Source: Clarkia xantiana subsp. parviflora
Taxonomy: Eukaryota > Streptophyta > Magnoliopsida > Myrtales > Onagraceae
Direction of reading: 5' to 3'
NCBI GenBank assembly: GCA_036873135.1
Contig: JAPTYO010000003.1
Span: 28,834,763 to 28,898,762 of the forward strand
DNA length: 64,000 bases
Below are positions 1 through 11,800 of this stretch, one piece after another (position 1 is the stretch's first letter; each line of letters opens with the position of its first letter). The notes under the pieces were generated by a model that was not told the DNA's origin, searched no databases, and saw nothing but the letters and a program-made list of their open reading frames with translations. The position numbers and the translations under genes were made by a program.

Positions 1-34
1 CGCAACTTTGAAACTTTTGGTTCATGGTTTTCAG

Positions 35-1824
35 GAGGCAATGACTCGAGCCACAAGACCATCATTATTATTGTTGTACTAGTAGTAGCTGTGGTTTCAA
101 TCATGTGCATCTTTGTACTTGTAAAGAAAGTAAAGTGGAATCCCAAACAGAGGGTTGAAGTTGAAGGTAACAGCCTACAAACAACTAAATATCTCAACTA
201 GCCATTATTCATATCACAGATCTGCTAACCTTTTTTTTTTTTTATGGATTTAGGTGAAGTGATTGATGAGATTGGCAATGAAGACTGGCTGCATTATGAT
301 CTCGAGACGGTTAAAGCAGCAACAGATAACTTCTCTGATACAAATAAACTCGGACGAGGCGGATTTGGCACCGTCTATATGGTGGGTAACTTCATTAATA
401 TACATAGTAAAATCTTCAATCAAGTTCATTGTAAATCTTCCATGTGGGGAACATTATGTGAATTAACTGATTTATCAGTGTTGTATTTGATTATAGTACT
501 GTATGCAATGGACTGATCTTCTTGATATGGTCTTCTCAATTTAAATAATCTACAGGGTAAGCTTCTAAACGGAAGAGAAATTGCGGTGAAACGGTTATCC
601 ACATCGTCAGGCCAAGGACAACTTGAATTTAGAAATGAAGTTACGTTATTGGCGAAGCTCCAACATAGAAATTTGGTGAGACTGCTCGGTTTCTGTTTGG
701 AAGGAATTGAAAGACTCCTAATCTATGAACATGTTCCTAATTCAAGCTTGGACCACTTCATATTTGGTAATGTTATAAAAAAAATTATACATATATATAT
801 GTTCTTTTAACTTGTGTATATATATGAGGATGATTCTTTAACATATTTAGTCACCGCATAGATCCTGTGAAGCGCACACTTCTCAACTGGGAGACACGAT
901 ACAAGATTATAACTGGAATTGCTCGAGGAATCCTTTATCTACATGAAGATTCTCGGCTTCGGATAATCCACAGGGATCTTAAAGCCAGTAACATTTTGTT
1001 GGATGAAGACATGAATGCTAAAATAGCTGATTTTGGTATGGCAAAGTTATTCTCAGAAGACCAGAGTCGAGCCGACACAAGCCGAATCGTGGGAACCTAG
1101 TACGTATATCGTATAGTTATCATACAAAATCTTTTATCTTTATTAGATATTTGAATGGAATACATAGTGTAATCTATTGTGTACTTTATTGTAGCGGATA
1201 CATGGCACCAGAGTACATATTGCAGGGTATCTTTTCCGTGAAGAGTGATGTTTTTAGCTTTGGAGTTCTCGTGCTTGAGATTGTCAGTGGTCGGAGCAAC
1301 AACAGTTTTAACAATCAAGACAACAGAGAGTCAGAGAACATAGAGTCGCTAATAAGCTATGTAAGTGAAAGATCAAACCATTTGGTTCTCTCTATTTCGT
1401 GTATATCTTCATAAAAAAGTACTAAACCAACCCGACCTTCATATCGCACCTAATGAAGTAATTGTTTGAGTTGTGATAATAGACATGGAGGAATTGGAGG
1501 GAAGGGACTTTATCAAACATCATCGACCCGAAATTAAAATCCGGTTCGACATCAGAGATGGCAAGGTGCATCCACATTGGGCTGCTATGCGTTGAGCAAC
1601 ACATTGCAAATAGACCAACAATGGCTACAGTTGTTATGATGCTTAATAGCCACTCTATGACTCTTCAAGTTCCATCACAACCAGCGTTTATCTTAGGCAC
1701 TTATATGGAATCAGACTATTCAACTTCTTCACAAAATCGTTCTATGGCTTCTGCTAATGGGGATTTGAGCAGCAGTAACAACGCGACTGGTCAAGTATCA
1801 AACATTGAGGTTTACCCGAGATAA
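35..1824 (+). CDS. Cysteine-rich receptor-like protein kinase (CRK), 3' part
   Basis: This is the C-terminal part of a plasma-membrane receptor-like Ser/Thr kinase; the DUF26 ectodomain exon lies off the left edge. Inferred exons are 35-166, 254-381, 556-766, 862-1099, 1195-1360 and 1483-1824 (stop TAA), and the phases join throughout to give about 404 visible residues. The first exon encodes a hydrophobic membrane segment (roughly [20 protein letters not shown]) followed by a basic stop-transfer. The kinase motifs are intact: GRGGFGTVY glycine loop, AVKR lysine, HRDLKASN catalytic loop, [18 protein letters not shown] and SDVFSFGV. The protein ends in the EVYPR tail usual for CRKs, and the six-exon kinase layout is typical of the DUF26/S-domain clade. 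HRD and DFG are both present, so an active kinase is expected. Ligand and pathway cannot be read from this part. An S-domain kinase is the alternative, but the tail favours CRK. Confidence 0.9.
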
Positions 1825-2880
1825 CTAGTTTAAAACCTAATTGTCATGTTCTATCTATTTGTTCATGTTCTTCATGCGTTGTTATATCTAGATTATGTTC
1901 GAAAACACGTAGGGTTCTGAGTCACATTGATTGATATGTGATTGATTAGGGCTAACAAATCGTGTGTGCGTACGTCTTATCGTGTGTGTCAATAAACTTA
2001 TCATGTTAAACTTATCAAACATGTACATAGACGATAAGTTTATTGCGTCATGTTCATAAACATAAACACGACACAATTTTTTCTACTTGTTCATTTCATG
2101 CTATCTTGTTGCATTGATATGTTAGTCATATGTATGTCCATAAGGGAGATCTCTACCCAAAAATCCGTATAATGAATTCATCATATTAAGAACTACTAAT
2201 TCATATAGATTGGGCGTATGAAGATATATAAATAAATAGATAGATGCATGAATGCATCTCAAGTGGGTTAGCTAGCTTACTTGATAGGGCGATGATATGG
2301 ATAAATTTTACGTAATTAAATGTACGGCATTCTCTTTATTTGTTATATCATATATGTACTTCGGGTGCAACATTCGCGCGTATTCCTCTTTGGAAAATAT
2401 ATAAACAAACAAATATATTAGGCCGATCTAAAAAACGACAATGTGAGACTTAAGTTTTCATATGAGTAGAATTTTAAAAGCGCCTCAATGACTAGTTCAA
2501 ATTCAAAACGAGAAGTATAATTTAATTAAACTTTTAAGTGATTCATATTTATATTATTTAGTAATATTAAGGTTTATAAACCATTATAAATTTGAAGTAC
2601 TTCTACTGAATTTACATGTTTATTCATTAGATATGTATTTTTTTTTTCGTAAATTGAAATTTTTTACGTAGTTTAAAAATATTGTAAAAATTTGTTGTTA
2701 GTTTGTAATACATAATATTTTCAAGTGAAAATTTTATTTTAGAACTAATAGTTAATAAGGATGAAACCGAACACTTAATTAGAGTTTGAGGACCAACTTA
2801 TCATGTGGTCATTATCCAGATAGGACCGGACCGGTTTAATTTGAGTTTTTCTCTCGACCACAAAATAATCCCCTGCAGAT
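1825..2880. other. Intergenic, no gene seen
   Basis: This is AT-rich spacer between the receptor kinase stop and the leader of the hAT-derived gene. It holds short inverted fragments around 1975-2075 (aataaactta / taagtttatt) and poly-T runs. No reading frame shows conserved protein sequence. The last 150 bases become CT-rich, which fits a promoter or leader of the next gene. Confidence 0.6.
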
Positions 2881-3028
2881 CCGGATAAAGCCCGACACTT
2901 CCGGATCCAACCCATATTCATTGCCCTTCACTCGACGAGACCATCCATTCCAAACCCTAAACCTAAGCGGATCCTCCAATCGGGTTCAATCAATCTCAGA
3001 GGGAGTTCCTCTCCTCCTGTACCGCCTG

Positions 3029-3716
3029 GTGAGCTCTTCATCCAAATTTGCATCTCTAATTTCAATGGCTTCTGTCTCCTTGCTTGAATTCGAACTTCTT
3101 CTAACTTTCGCATTCAAATTTGTTCGTTTGAGTTCGCCTATAGGATTTTGAAACAAAGTCTGCGGTTGTTTGTTTGAAATTATGTTTAAACAGAAATAGA
3201 TTGGCTTATTATGTGTATTCAGAAATCAAATTATTGTCCTTGGAATGAGTTCCCTTGTTTTCCCAGAAAAGTTGCTACTTTCGTCCATTTTGGCTTGGTA
3301 GTAGTTGAAAATTTCTTAGATACCCATGAATAATAAATTTAAAAAGATTGCAGGTCCCTAAAATGTTCCTACTAAATCAGAAGATAATGCAGCCAGCTTC
3401 ATGATACTGTATTTCTTATCTTGTAATCCAAGTGGAATACAAAGATTATTCCTTTCAGCTGGATTACTTTGGCTTCTTAGAACATGCTTTGGGGTCAATC
3501 ATCATATTTTTGTTGTCACTTACCTGAAACATGTTTCTTAGAGCTTTGTGGTGATATGTCAGATACTGATGCTGAATTGCTTATTTGTCTCCTTAGATTT
3601 CTTTCATAACAGTTATAGCCTGAATCTTTTTAATAATGCAAATGCACAATGAAATGCATTCTCAAACATAGCCTTTCTAATTTAATTTACTGCAACGTGC
3701 GGAGTTCGAATAGCAG
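3029..3716 (+). other. Probable intron in the 5' leader of the hAT-derived gene
   Basis: A donor (cctg|gtgagc) at 3029 and an acceptor (tagcag|gatc) ending at 3716 bracket 688 bp just upstream of the ATG at 3728. The flanking sequence before 3029 is CT-rich and leader-like. A spliced untranslated exon before an intronless coding region is common among domesticated plant hAT genes. A second possible acceptor (attgcag) lies near 3353. Transcript data would decide. Confidence 0.5.
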
Positions 3717-3727
3717 GATCTCAAGCA

Positions 3728-5746
3728 ATGGAAGTAACCAACGATACAATTATCAAAAAACCAAAAAGATTGACATCTGTTGTGTGGAACCACTATGAAA
3801 GGGTTAGAAAAGGCGATATTTGCTATGCCATATGTGTGCATTGCAATAAGAGGCTCAGCGGTTCAAGCAACAGCGGGACCACGCATCTGAGAAACCACTT
3901 GATGAGATGTCTGAAAAGATCTAATTATGATGTATCCCAACTCCTTTCTGTGAAAAGAAGGAAGAAAGAGGCAACAGTTTCAGTTGCAGGCATGAGTTAT
4001 GAAGAAGGGCAGATTAAAGAAGAATATGCTAAGCCTTTGGCCATAAAGTTTGAACATGAGCTGAAGCCTGAGGAAGCCATTAACATCGGAAACAGCAAAT
4101 TTGACCAAGATAAGAGCCGCCTTGACCTTGCCCGCATGATTATATTACATGGCTATCCTTTATCTCTGGTTGACCATGTAGGGTTTAAAGTATTCGTAAA
4201 GAATCTCCAGCCACTATTCGAGTTCACCTCCAATGAGTCCATTGAGCTATCTTGCATGGAAGTGTACGGCAAAGAGAAGCAGAAAATTCAGGAAGGTTTT
4301 AGTAAACTGCAAGGGAGAATTAATATTGCAGTCGAAAAATGGTCTTCTGCAGAAAACACTATGTACCTGTGTTTAACAGCACGATACATCGATACAGATT
4401 GGAGGTTACACCGAAAAAACCTTAACTTTATAACACTTGATTCTTCCCATACCGAGGATATGCTTCCGGAAGTGATAGTTAATTCTTTAGCGGACTGGGA
4501 TATCGAATCGAAGCTGTTTGCTGTCACTTTTGATGATTGTTCAGTTGATGATCAAATTATTGTCAAAATCAAGGAGCGAATATCTGTGAACAGGCCTCTT
4601 CTGAGTAATGGTCAGTTATTTGATCTGCGATCCGCCACACATGTTCTTGATGATATCGCCCAAATTGCTGTTGGAGAATCTCAGCAGTTGATTCAAAAAA
4701 TTCGTGGAAGTCTAAAGTATATCAGAAGTTCACAGGCAGTGCTTTCAGAGTTCAACGAGTTTACCCAGCAATCTGGAGGCAACACCGATAAAAGCTTACT
4801 TCTGGATTCTCCAACTCGGTGGAACTCGACATATCTCATGCTCGAAGCCGTGTTGGAATACAAAGCTGCGTTTGTTATGTTACAAGAACATGACCCGTCA
4901 TATTCCTCAACCCTAAGTGACACCGACTGGGAACGGGTGATCACCATCACTGGATATTTGAAAGTTCTCCTTGAGATTATAAATCTTTTCTTGAGCAACA
5001 AGAATGCCACCGCTAATATCTATTTCCCCGAAATTTGCCACTTGCACATCCAAATGATCGAGTGGTGCAGGAACCCTGATGAATTTATACGTTCTATTGC
5101 GCTGAAGATGAAATCTAAATTCGATAAGTATTGGAGTAAATGCAGCCTGTCTTTAGCTTTTGCGGTAATTCTGGATCCTCGGTTCAAGATGAAGTTAGTG
5201 GACTACTACTATGGGCAGATTTACGGAAGTACAGTCCAAGAACGAACTAAAGAAGTCGAGGTCGGGATTATAGAGCTGTACAATGCATATACTATATGTT
5301 CTTCATTGGTAGTCGATGAAGGCTCGGTTTTGCCTTCTAGCAGCTTACCCAATGCTACTACAAGTGATTCCAAAGACCGCCTCAAGGGTTTCGACAAGTA
5401 CTTGTACGAGAATTCTCAAACCCAGAACGCTTCATCAGACTTAGACAAGTACTTGGAAGAAGCAGTTTTTCCTCGGAATTGTGATTTCAATATTTTGAAT
5501 TGGTGGAAAGTCCATACACCTCGATACCCGATCCTGTCCATGATGGCAAGAGATGTTCTTGGGACTCCAATGTCAAATATTGCACCGGAATCTGCATTTA
5601 CCAGTGTAGGCAGGACACTGGATCATAGTCTCAGTTCTATCGGTCCTGAGATTCGACAGGCTTTGATTTGCACGAGGGATTGGTTACAGGTGGAATCTGA
5701 AGGTTCGTGCGCTACTGATGAATCTGACATATACATAGTTTTCTAA
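3728..5746 (+). CDS. BED zinc-finger, hAT-dimerisation protein (RICESLEEPER/DAYSLEEPER-like)
   Basis: This is an intact 672-residue single-exon reading frame derived from a hAT-superfamily transposase. A BED-type zinc finger near residues 16-61 shows the metal ligands C36, C39 and H53, with H57 or C61 as the last. A long RNase H-like middle follows (the LDPRFKMKLVDYY segment is typical of the plant DUF4413 region). The C-terminal hAT dimerisation domain lies around residues 570-650, with FNILNWWK, PILSMMARDVL, APESAFTSVGR and ALICTRDWL. Length is close to DAYSLEEPER-type proteins (about 700 residues), which are nuclear DNA-binding regulators rather than transposases. No terminal inverted repeats or 8-bp duplications are visible close to it, and it has a spliced leader. 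A host gene is therefore more likely than a mobile copy, but this is inference. The start is the first ATG after the leader intron. Confidence 0.88.
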   Translation: MEVTNDTIIKKPKRLTSVVWNHYERVRKGDICYAICVHCNKRLSGSSNSGTTHLRNHLMRCLKRSNYDVSQLLSVKRRKKEATVSVAGMSYEEGQIKEEYAKPLAIKFEHELKPEEAINIGNSKFDQDKSRLDLARMIILHGYPLSLVDHVGFKVFVKNLQPLFEFTSNESIELSCMEVYGKEKQKIQEGFSKLQGRINIAVEKWSSAENTMYLCLTARYIDTDWRLHRKNLNFITLDSSHTEDMLPEVIVNSLADWDIESKLFAVTFDDCSVDDQIIVKIKERISVNRPLLSNGQLFDLRSATHVLDDIAQIAVGESQQLIQKIRGSLKYIRSSQAVLSEFNEFTQQSGGNTDKSLLLDSPTRWNSTYLMLEAVLEYKAAFVMLQEHDPSYSSTLSDTDWERVITITGYLKVLLEIINLFLSNKNATANIYFPEICHLHIQMIEWCRNPDEFIRSIALKMKSKFDKYWSKCSLSLAFAVILDPRFKMKLVDYYYGQIYGSTVQERTKEVEVGIIELYNAYTICSSLVVDEGSVLPSSSLPNATTSDSKDRLKGFDKYLYENSQTQNASSDLDKYLEEAVFPRNCDFNILNWWKVHTPRYPILSMMARDVLGTPMSNIAPESAFTSVGRTLDHSLSSIGPEIRQALICTRDWLQVESEGSCATDESDIYIVF

Positions 5747-6603
5747 TGAGAACACAGAAGTAGTAGTACAACATGTGTTATTGTCCTGTTTCATATAAAC
5801 ATCACCGAGGCAAAATGGTTAATCGTGTTCAAGTATGTAGTTAAGTTTCTGCAAGTTTTCATTTTGCAACTTTTTAATATATGAGGTTGGTTGGTTGCTA
5901 ATAATGGGAATGCCTTGGTGTTTTGCTAGGTTAATGCAACATATAATGGAGCCTTACATTTGTTGATTTTACGTGCTGGAGGTACTTAATTTGCATAGAG
6001 ATGGCAACCCTGATTGTGATGTACATAGTAGGAAATTGTGGAGTGTTTATATAGTAGGTATGATAATAATGAATAAACACCACCATGATTTATATTGTTA
6101 TGAGATTGGGTCTTTCATCAGTTGGTTATGGTGATATTGTGGTGTATTCTTGGAAATGATGGATGAAAGAAATAAAGATGTGTTTGGTTTTCATTCACTG
6201 CTGCATGATCAATCAAACATATAAAACAAGAAGAGAACATTTGCAGGAGAATCATCGGATGTCAGAGCAAATCCCTGAGAGTTGTTCTTGTTGTAACAGC
6301 AGCTGCTGGTTTCTCCTGCATTCCAAATACTAAACATAAAGAACTGTTGCAAACACAAACTACTCCATTTAATGATGGCTTTGGATTCAATATAAGCTTT
6401 GTCTACATAAACAAAATGTTTACATATATTTGGTACTTTTTGTTACGTTGTTGGCCAAAAAAATAATAATTAAGATCTTGACAAAAGATTACTCCTTCAA
6501 ACTTTATATCCAATGTTTCATCAAATGCTAACATGGTATTGTTATGCAAACAACTATGAGTATCACAAAATTGAAACTAAAACAAAATTAATTACAATTA
6601 TAA
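5747..6603. other. 3' flank / intergenic, no gene seen
   Basis: This spacer lies between two convergent genes. It probably includes the 3' UTRs of both: the hAT-derived gene on the plus strand and the small membrane protein on the minus strand. It is T-rich, with no conserved reading frame and no repeat structure that stands out. Confidence 0.5.
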
Positions 6604-7155
6604 TTAAGTATCAAAATATGTAATTGATAATGCTTTTGTAATAGACCTAGCTACCTGATCAAAAGGGTGGGGTTGGAAGGTGGAATGGGAGAGCAAGTGA
6701 CCAGTCTGATCATAAAGAATGAGTCCACTGAATCTGGGGAGCTCACACTTATCCCCCATGAGTATCGGGCGTTGCCACACCGGAGATTCGGAGTTATGAC
6801 TCGCCAGAAGAGGAGGCTCCGGCCGAGTAGTAGTAGTCTCCTTATTATCCCATTTCTTAGCCCCACTCCACCTCAGAGAAGCCATTAACACCCTCTTAAT
6901 TACAGCAACATCAAACCCACAACTCGGCCCCCCGCCCTCTAATCTCCTCCATTCATCTCTCTCTTCACACAACCTTTCGTCGTTACTAATAATATCTGCT
7001 TGGCTAGAGACCACCTTGTTGTTCTTCTTGTTTTTAAGGAAAGTGGCGACTCCGAGAGCCAGAGCTGTGAAAGAGACAATGGTTAGAAGGGCGGCTAGTG
7101 CTTGTCGGGTGGTGAGCTTCCATTTCTCTTCCATGTTCCACAGACCTTCTTCCAT
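6604..7155 (-). CDS. Plant-specific one-TM protein of unknown function
   Basis: This is an uninterrupted 183-residue frame beginning MEEGLWNMEEKWKL. A single hydrophobic segment (about residues 18-40, ALAALLTIVSFTALALGVAT) is followed by a basic KNKKNNK cluster, so a signal-anchor with a cytosolic or stromal C-terminal domain is likely. The most conserved-looking part is near residues 125-150 (SPVWQRPILMGDKCELPRF, GLILYD), a block I associate with small uncharacterised land-plant membrane proteins. I do not know its function. The first ATG is used; a second Met at residue 8 could also start translation. It is convergent with the hAT-derived gene to its left. Confidence 0.72.
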   Translation of the reverse strand: MEEGLWNMEEKWKLTTRQALAALLTIVSFTALALGVATFLKNKKNNKVVSSQADIISNDERLCEERDEWRRLEGGGPSCGFDVAVIKRVLMASLRWSGAKKWDNKETTTTRPEPPLLASHNSESPVWQRPILMGDKCELPRFSGLILYDQTGHLLSHSTFQPHPFDQVARSITKALSITYFDT

Positions 7156-8857
7156 TGTCTTGTCTCTTAAGTGAGTGTCTGTGTATGGAGAAAGTCATGT
7201 GGATTTATTTGGTGATATTAATTATGGGAAGTTGGAGATAGGAATTAGTTCACGAGTGGATGATCCATTCACCGCCATGCATGTATTGCATTACACATGC
7301 ACAAGATGGTTTAGTGAGATATATATATTCCGCGGGGAGTTCTAGAAAAGGTCATCAGAATGACAATATTTATAATATGCTTTTTCTATATTTAAACTAA
7401 TTCAAACTTGCATTAGGTCAACTTGTAAGGTGTAAAGTGTTAATTATGAATACTTTTTCATTCTCCTGATCAAAATTTGAACGTATGATCTTCAATTAAA
7501 TAATAAAACACTGAAAAGTTACACCGTATCACGTCGTTAGGGAAGATGTATTGTTGCATGTATGCCCATAGTGTATATTCCTCCACCGTAGATGAAGGGC
7601 CTTTCACGGGAATTTCATGGCAGCTATTAATTTCTCTCACACACTAGACTAGAGTAAATACTCTAATACTACATATTTATTTATTTATTTAGAGTATAAA
7701 AGATGATTGTAATGATGGTAGTACCCTGCAGCTTGTTGCTCCGAAAGGGAAGTTCCGAGGTGCAATTACTTCTCTCTCATTATAGGGGTGTAGAGTAATC
7801 CCATTACTAAAATACAATCCAGATTATATATGAGAGCTATACAAAAATAGGCTTTAACTTTTTTCTCCATAAAAGGTACACTATAATTTTTTCAATCCCA
7901 TTACAAAGTGCAAACTAAGTTAATTTTTGTGTTTAAAAGATTATGAAAATTATATATATATATATATTATCTGCATGTTGTATTTTACATTTTTCTCTTT
8001 TATCACCTTATAATGCGTTGTGGGATTGTAATGTATGCTATTGTTTCATATTAATTTAAAAATCTATTTAATTTACACTTTGTTATGCATTTGATAGTTC
8101 TACTTTTTTATAAAAATACTCAAAGTTTGGTATACTTTTTGGTAGATGACTAATTAGCTAGTTAGCTAAATTTTAGCTCGTAAATGTAATTATAATTAGC
8201 TAGCTAAACTTGTTTAGAACTAAATTGCTAGTCATACTTTCATGAATGATGAGCAACTATGTACATTCATCCAATTTGACATTATGAAATTGGTTACATG
8301 CTTCTTACATGACCAACTGAATTGATACATTCGCCAGAAACAACGTCTACACAAACCTGATCTTTTACGTAATTTAAACAAGCGACCAAACCAATAGTCA
8401 AACCACTGAGGCACCGATCGATAATTGAAACAAGTAACCAATATTTAAATCACTAATACTCAATTAATTAATTTAAATGATAATAAATTCTATTAAATTT
8501 GAACTTTAAATTGAATGGAGGTATAGCTAGTTGTTCATTAGTAGAAATCTACTTGTCATTTGATTCAATAGAAAGTTATGCTAATTAATTAGTTGTTCGA
8601 GTAAACAAAGTTGTTTATACTGTTGCATAGTTATTTGTTTTCTAATAAGGTAAGAAGCCAAAAAAGGGGAATAACGGACAGCATAACCAACAACGAAATT
8701 AATCTCGATTCTCGACAGAGAATTGAATGGACCGGGGAATGGCGATGGATGATATCTAGTGTCGGCGGGAGAATCAGTAAGGAGGGTGAGGGCAGCAAAT
8801 TCAGGATAAAGCTTCTTCTTCTTCTTCTTGACTTGTAAATATACTTCACTGGTCAAG
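7156..8857. other. Intergenic between divergent genes
   Basis: About 1.7 kb separates the small membrane protein gene (leftward) from the fucokinase gene (rightward), so both promoters lie here. The DNA is AT-rich, with a short TA run near 7951-7970 and a cluster of tagctagct-like words near 8150-8230. The last 170 bp before the fucokinase ATG are less AT-rich and contain a CTT run, as a leader might. No conserved coding sequence is seen. Confidence 0.55.
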
Positions 8858-11800
8858 ATGGATCGTAGTAAAGGACAGATGAAGCCATCAAGATCAAAAC
8901 CCAAGGCGGACGTAGCTGCAATTCTGCGCAAATCATGGTACCGCCTTAGATTGTCCGTCAGGCACCCTGGTAGAGCTCCGACATGGGACGCCATCGTCCT
9001 CACTGCTGCCAGCCCCGAGCAGGCGCAGCTTTACGACTGGCAGCTCGCCAGAGCTAAGCGGATCGGCCGGATCTCCCCCTCCACCGTCACTCTTGCCGTC
9101 CCCGATCCTGATGGTCACCGCATCGGCTCTGGAGCCGCCACACTGAATGCCATCTATGCACTTGCTATGCATTACCAGAATCTTGGCCTCGATATTGATA
9201 ATCAAGCAACAGCTGAACAGGTATCTTGAGCGGCAGCCTGCTGCTCGTGCAATTTACCATCTTATTAGCCTTCAAACCACGTAAATCTGAGCCAATGAGC
9301 ATTCTGATCATACTTGAAATTGTTCATTTATCCTAATTTTGCCTACTCAATTAAATTATGCTTAGGCCCATTTTATGATGAACATGAAAATATACATTTT
9401 AGTGAGTGGAGTGCTATACCATATTGTTGATATTCACATGCTTGTGCTCCTAGAGTCCACTTACATAATTAGCTCCTGGACAAAAGGGAACCATATCATC
9501 TTGAGATAATGCTGTCAATGCCTCAATCTAGTCGTGGGAAATGATTTTTTTGTTAATCTCTTTGCAAGTTAATTTCATATCTGAATTGCGTGCTATTCCA
9601 CCCTTTGCATTGTTTCATTTCTCCAAGCAATACTGTTTCTTTTCTCTCCCTTTTTTTCCTTGCACACGGGCTAGTTCTTTCTTGCTGCTGGCTTTCTTGA
9701 ATGCTTTGTTCCAAAATAACCAAGCTTTCTTTTAAATATTCACGGGTGATAGATTCAAACAGTATTAGTTCTTGGTCTCCTTCTCTACTTTCAGTGTCTG
9801 ATTAACAAAATCCTTCGTCACAGCTTGTTAGATTCATGGCTAGCAAACATGTACTGCTTCTTCATGCGGGAGGTGACTCCAAAAGAGTCCCTTGGGCAAA
9901 TCCCATGGGGAAAGTGTTCTTGCCACTTCCATATCTAGCAGCTGATGACCCTGATGGACCAGTTCCGCTGCTATTTGATCATATACTTGCAGTTGCATCT
10001 TGTGCCAGACAAGCTCTCGCAAATCAAGGTTATGTTGTGTTTCTTTTCAATTTTCATGACATATGTTAAATTATTATAGCTCATTCTAGTAAAGAGTAAT
10101 GATTTTATCAGTGAATTTCTTGTTCTACCATTTATATGTAAAACTTGTTTAATTCTCGGCAAATTTTTATCCTATAATTGAGTTAATCCTTCTCTGTTTT
10201 CTGTTCTGTTTGCTTTATACGGATTATGTTGCTTTTTTCATCATTTGGTTATTTCCATTTTTAGTTGTACTTTCTAAAGAGGTTGTTTGTGGCAGTACCT
10301 GAAATTTCTAGAAATAGTCACCAGTAGCCAACCATATCTTTCCCATACCTTTATTGTTGTTATTGACTTAGATCTAGTTTTAGAAGTAGTAGTACTGACA
10401 CAGATTCAGTTGAATAAACAGCTAACAGTAAATGGTCAAACTCAAAGATTTCAGAGTCCCATGAAGCTAATGTCCAATTGGACTACTTCATGGTCTAACT
10501 AGCAGTTGTTTATTTGTCTAAGTGGCCTGCAGAGGTAGTTCATTTAGGTTCTTTGAGAATATCAAGTGATAACATGTTAACCTGTCTAGCTCACTCTCAC
10601 TCTCGCTCTCACTCTCAGGATAAGAATGTGAATTTGAGAACAGCATATGGTTAGTCACAAGCTGAGTTATTCATGGTTTCTGATTCTTCCAGGTGGTTTG
10701 TTCACTATGACGGGAGATGTTCTTCCGTGCTTTGATGCATCAACTATTGTTTTGCCAGAGGATGCACCTTCTATTATCACTGTACCAGTAACTCTGGACA
10801 TTGCTGCTAACCATGGCGTTATTGTGACTTCTAGAAATCCGACTGATAGTAGTGTTGCATGTCTAGTGGACAATCTCCTACAGAAACCTAGCATTGAAGA
10901 GCTAGTAAAGAATCAAGCTATTCTAGATGATGGAAGAACCTTGCTGGACACGGGACTAATAGCTGTCAGAGGTAAAGCGTGGACAGAACTTGTCATGCTT
11001 TCGTATTACTGCCCTCCAATGATTGCCGAACTTGTGAAGTGCAGAAAGGAGGTAAATTGATTTTTTGTTGTTTCATTTGTTATTTACGTTATTTCTAGGG
11101 GATGTATGAAAGCTCTCTGAATTGAATCCTATCTGATTTGAGTTATTAGTTGTCCCTTGGTATCCTTGAGAGCACTCGGTCTAGTCATTTTCTCGATTAC
11201 TAAAGTAGCTAGCGACATTTTATTCCCCTGACTAATGCATTCGTTTCTTTATAGTCTTATAATTGGATTTCTAATTGTAAAGGAAATATATAATAGGCTA
11301 TTAATCAATTTACTGAAATGAGAATATTTAAGTCTAAACTTAATACATACTTATTGTGGCAATTTTTTTTCTAGAAGCTGTAATGACCTATCCTATAAAA
11401 AGCCTTTGTAATAATATGGTTTTAGGCTTTATATTCAGAGCCAAAATATGACGTACTCTTAAGTTTTATAGTTGAATTTTCTGCAGGTAAGCTTATATGA
11501 GGACTTGGTAGCGGCATGGGTTCCAGCAAAACATAATTGGCTGAGGAAGCGGCCTCTGGGTGAAGAACTTGTCAGCAGATTGGGAAAATATCATATGTTC
11601 AGCTACTGTGCTGGTATACCATCCATTATTCATGTACCCGCACATTTCTGTTGTAATATTAAATGATAAAGTTGATGGTTTCGTGTCTAACACTGCAGAT
11701 GACTTGTCATTCTTACACTTTGGAACTTCGGGTGAGGTGTTGGATCACTTAAGTGGCTTTAATTCAGGTATTGTTGGAAGAAGACACTTATGTTCTATTC

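Noticed and set aside
8828..8857. Earlier start for the fucokinase gene
   Set aside because: The extension has no ATG; the first in-frame ATG is at 8858 and opens the conserved N-terminus.
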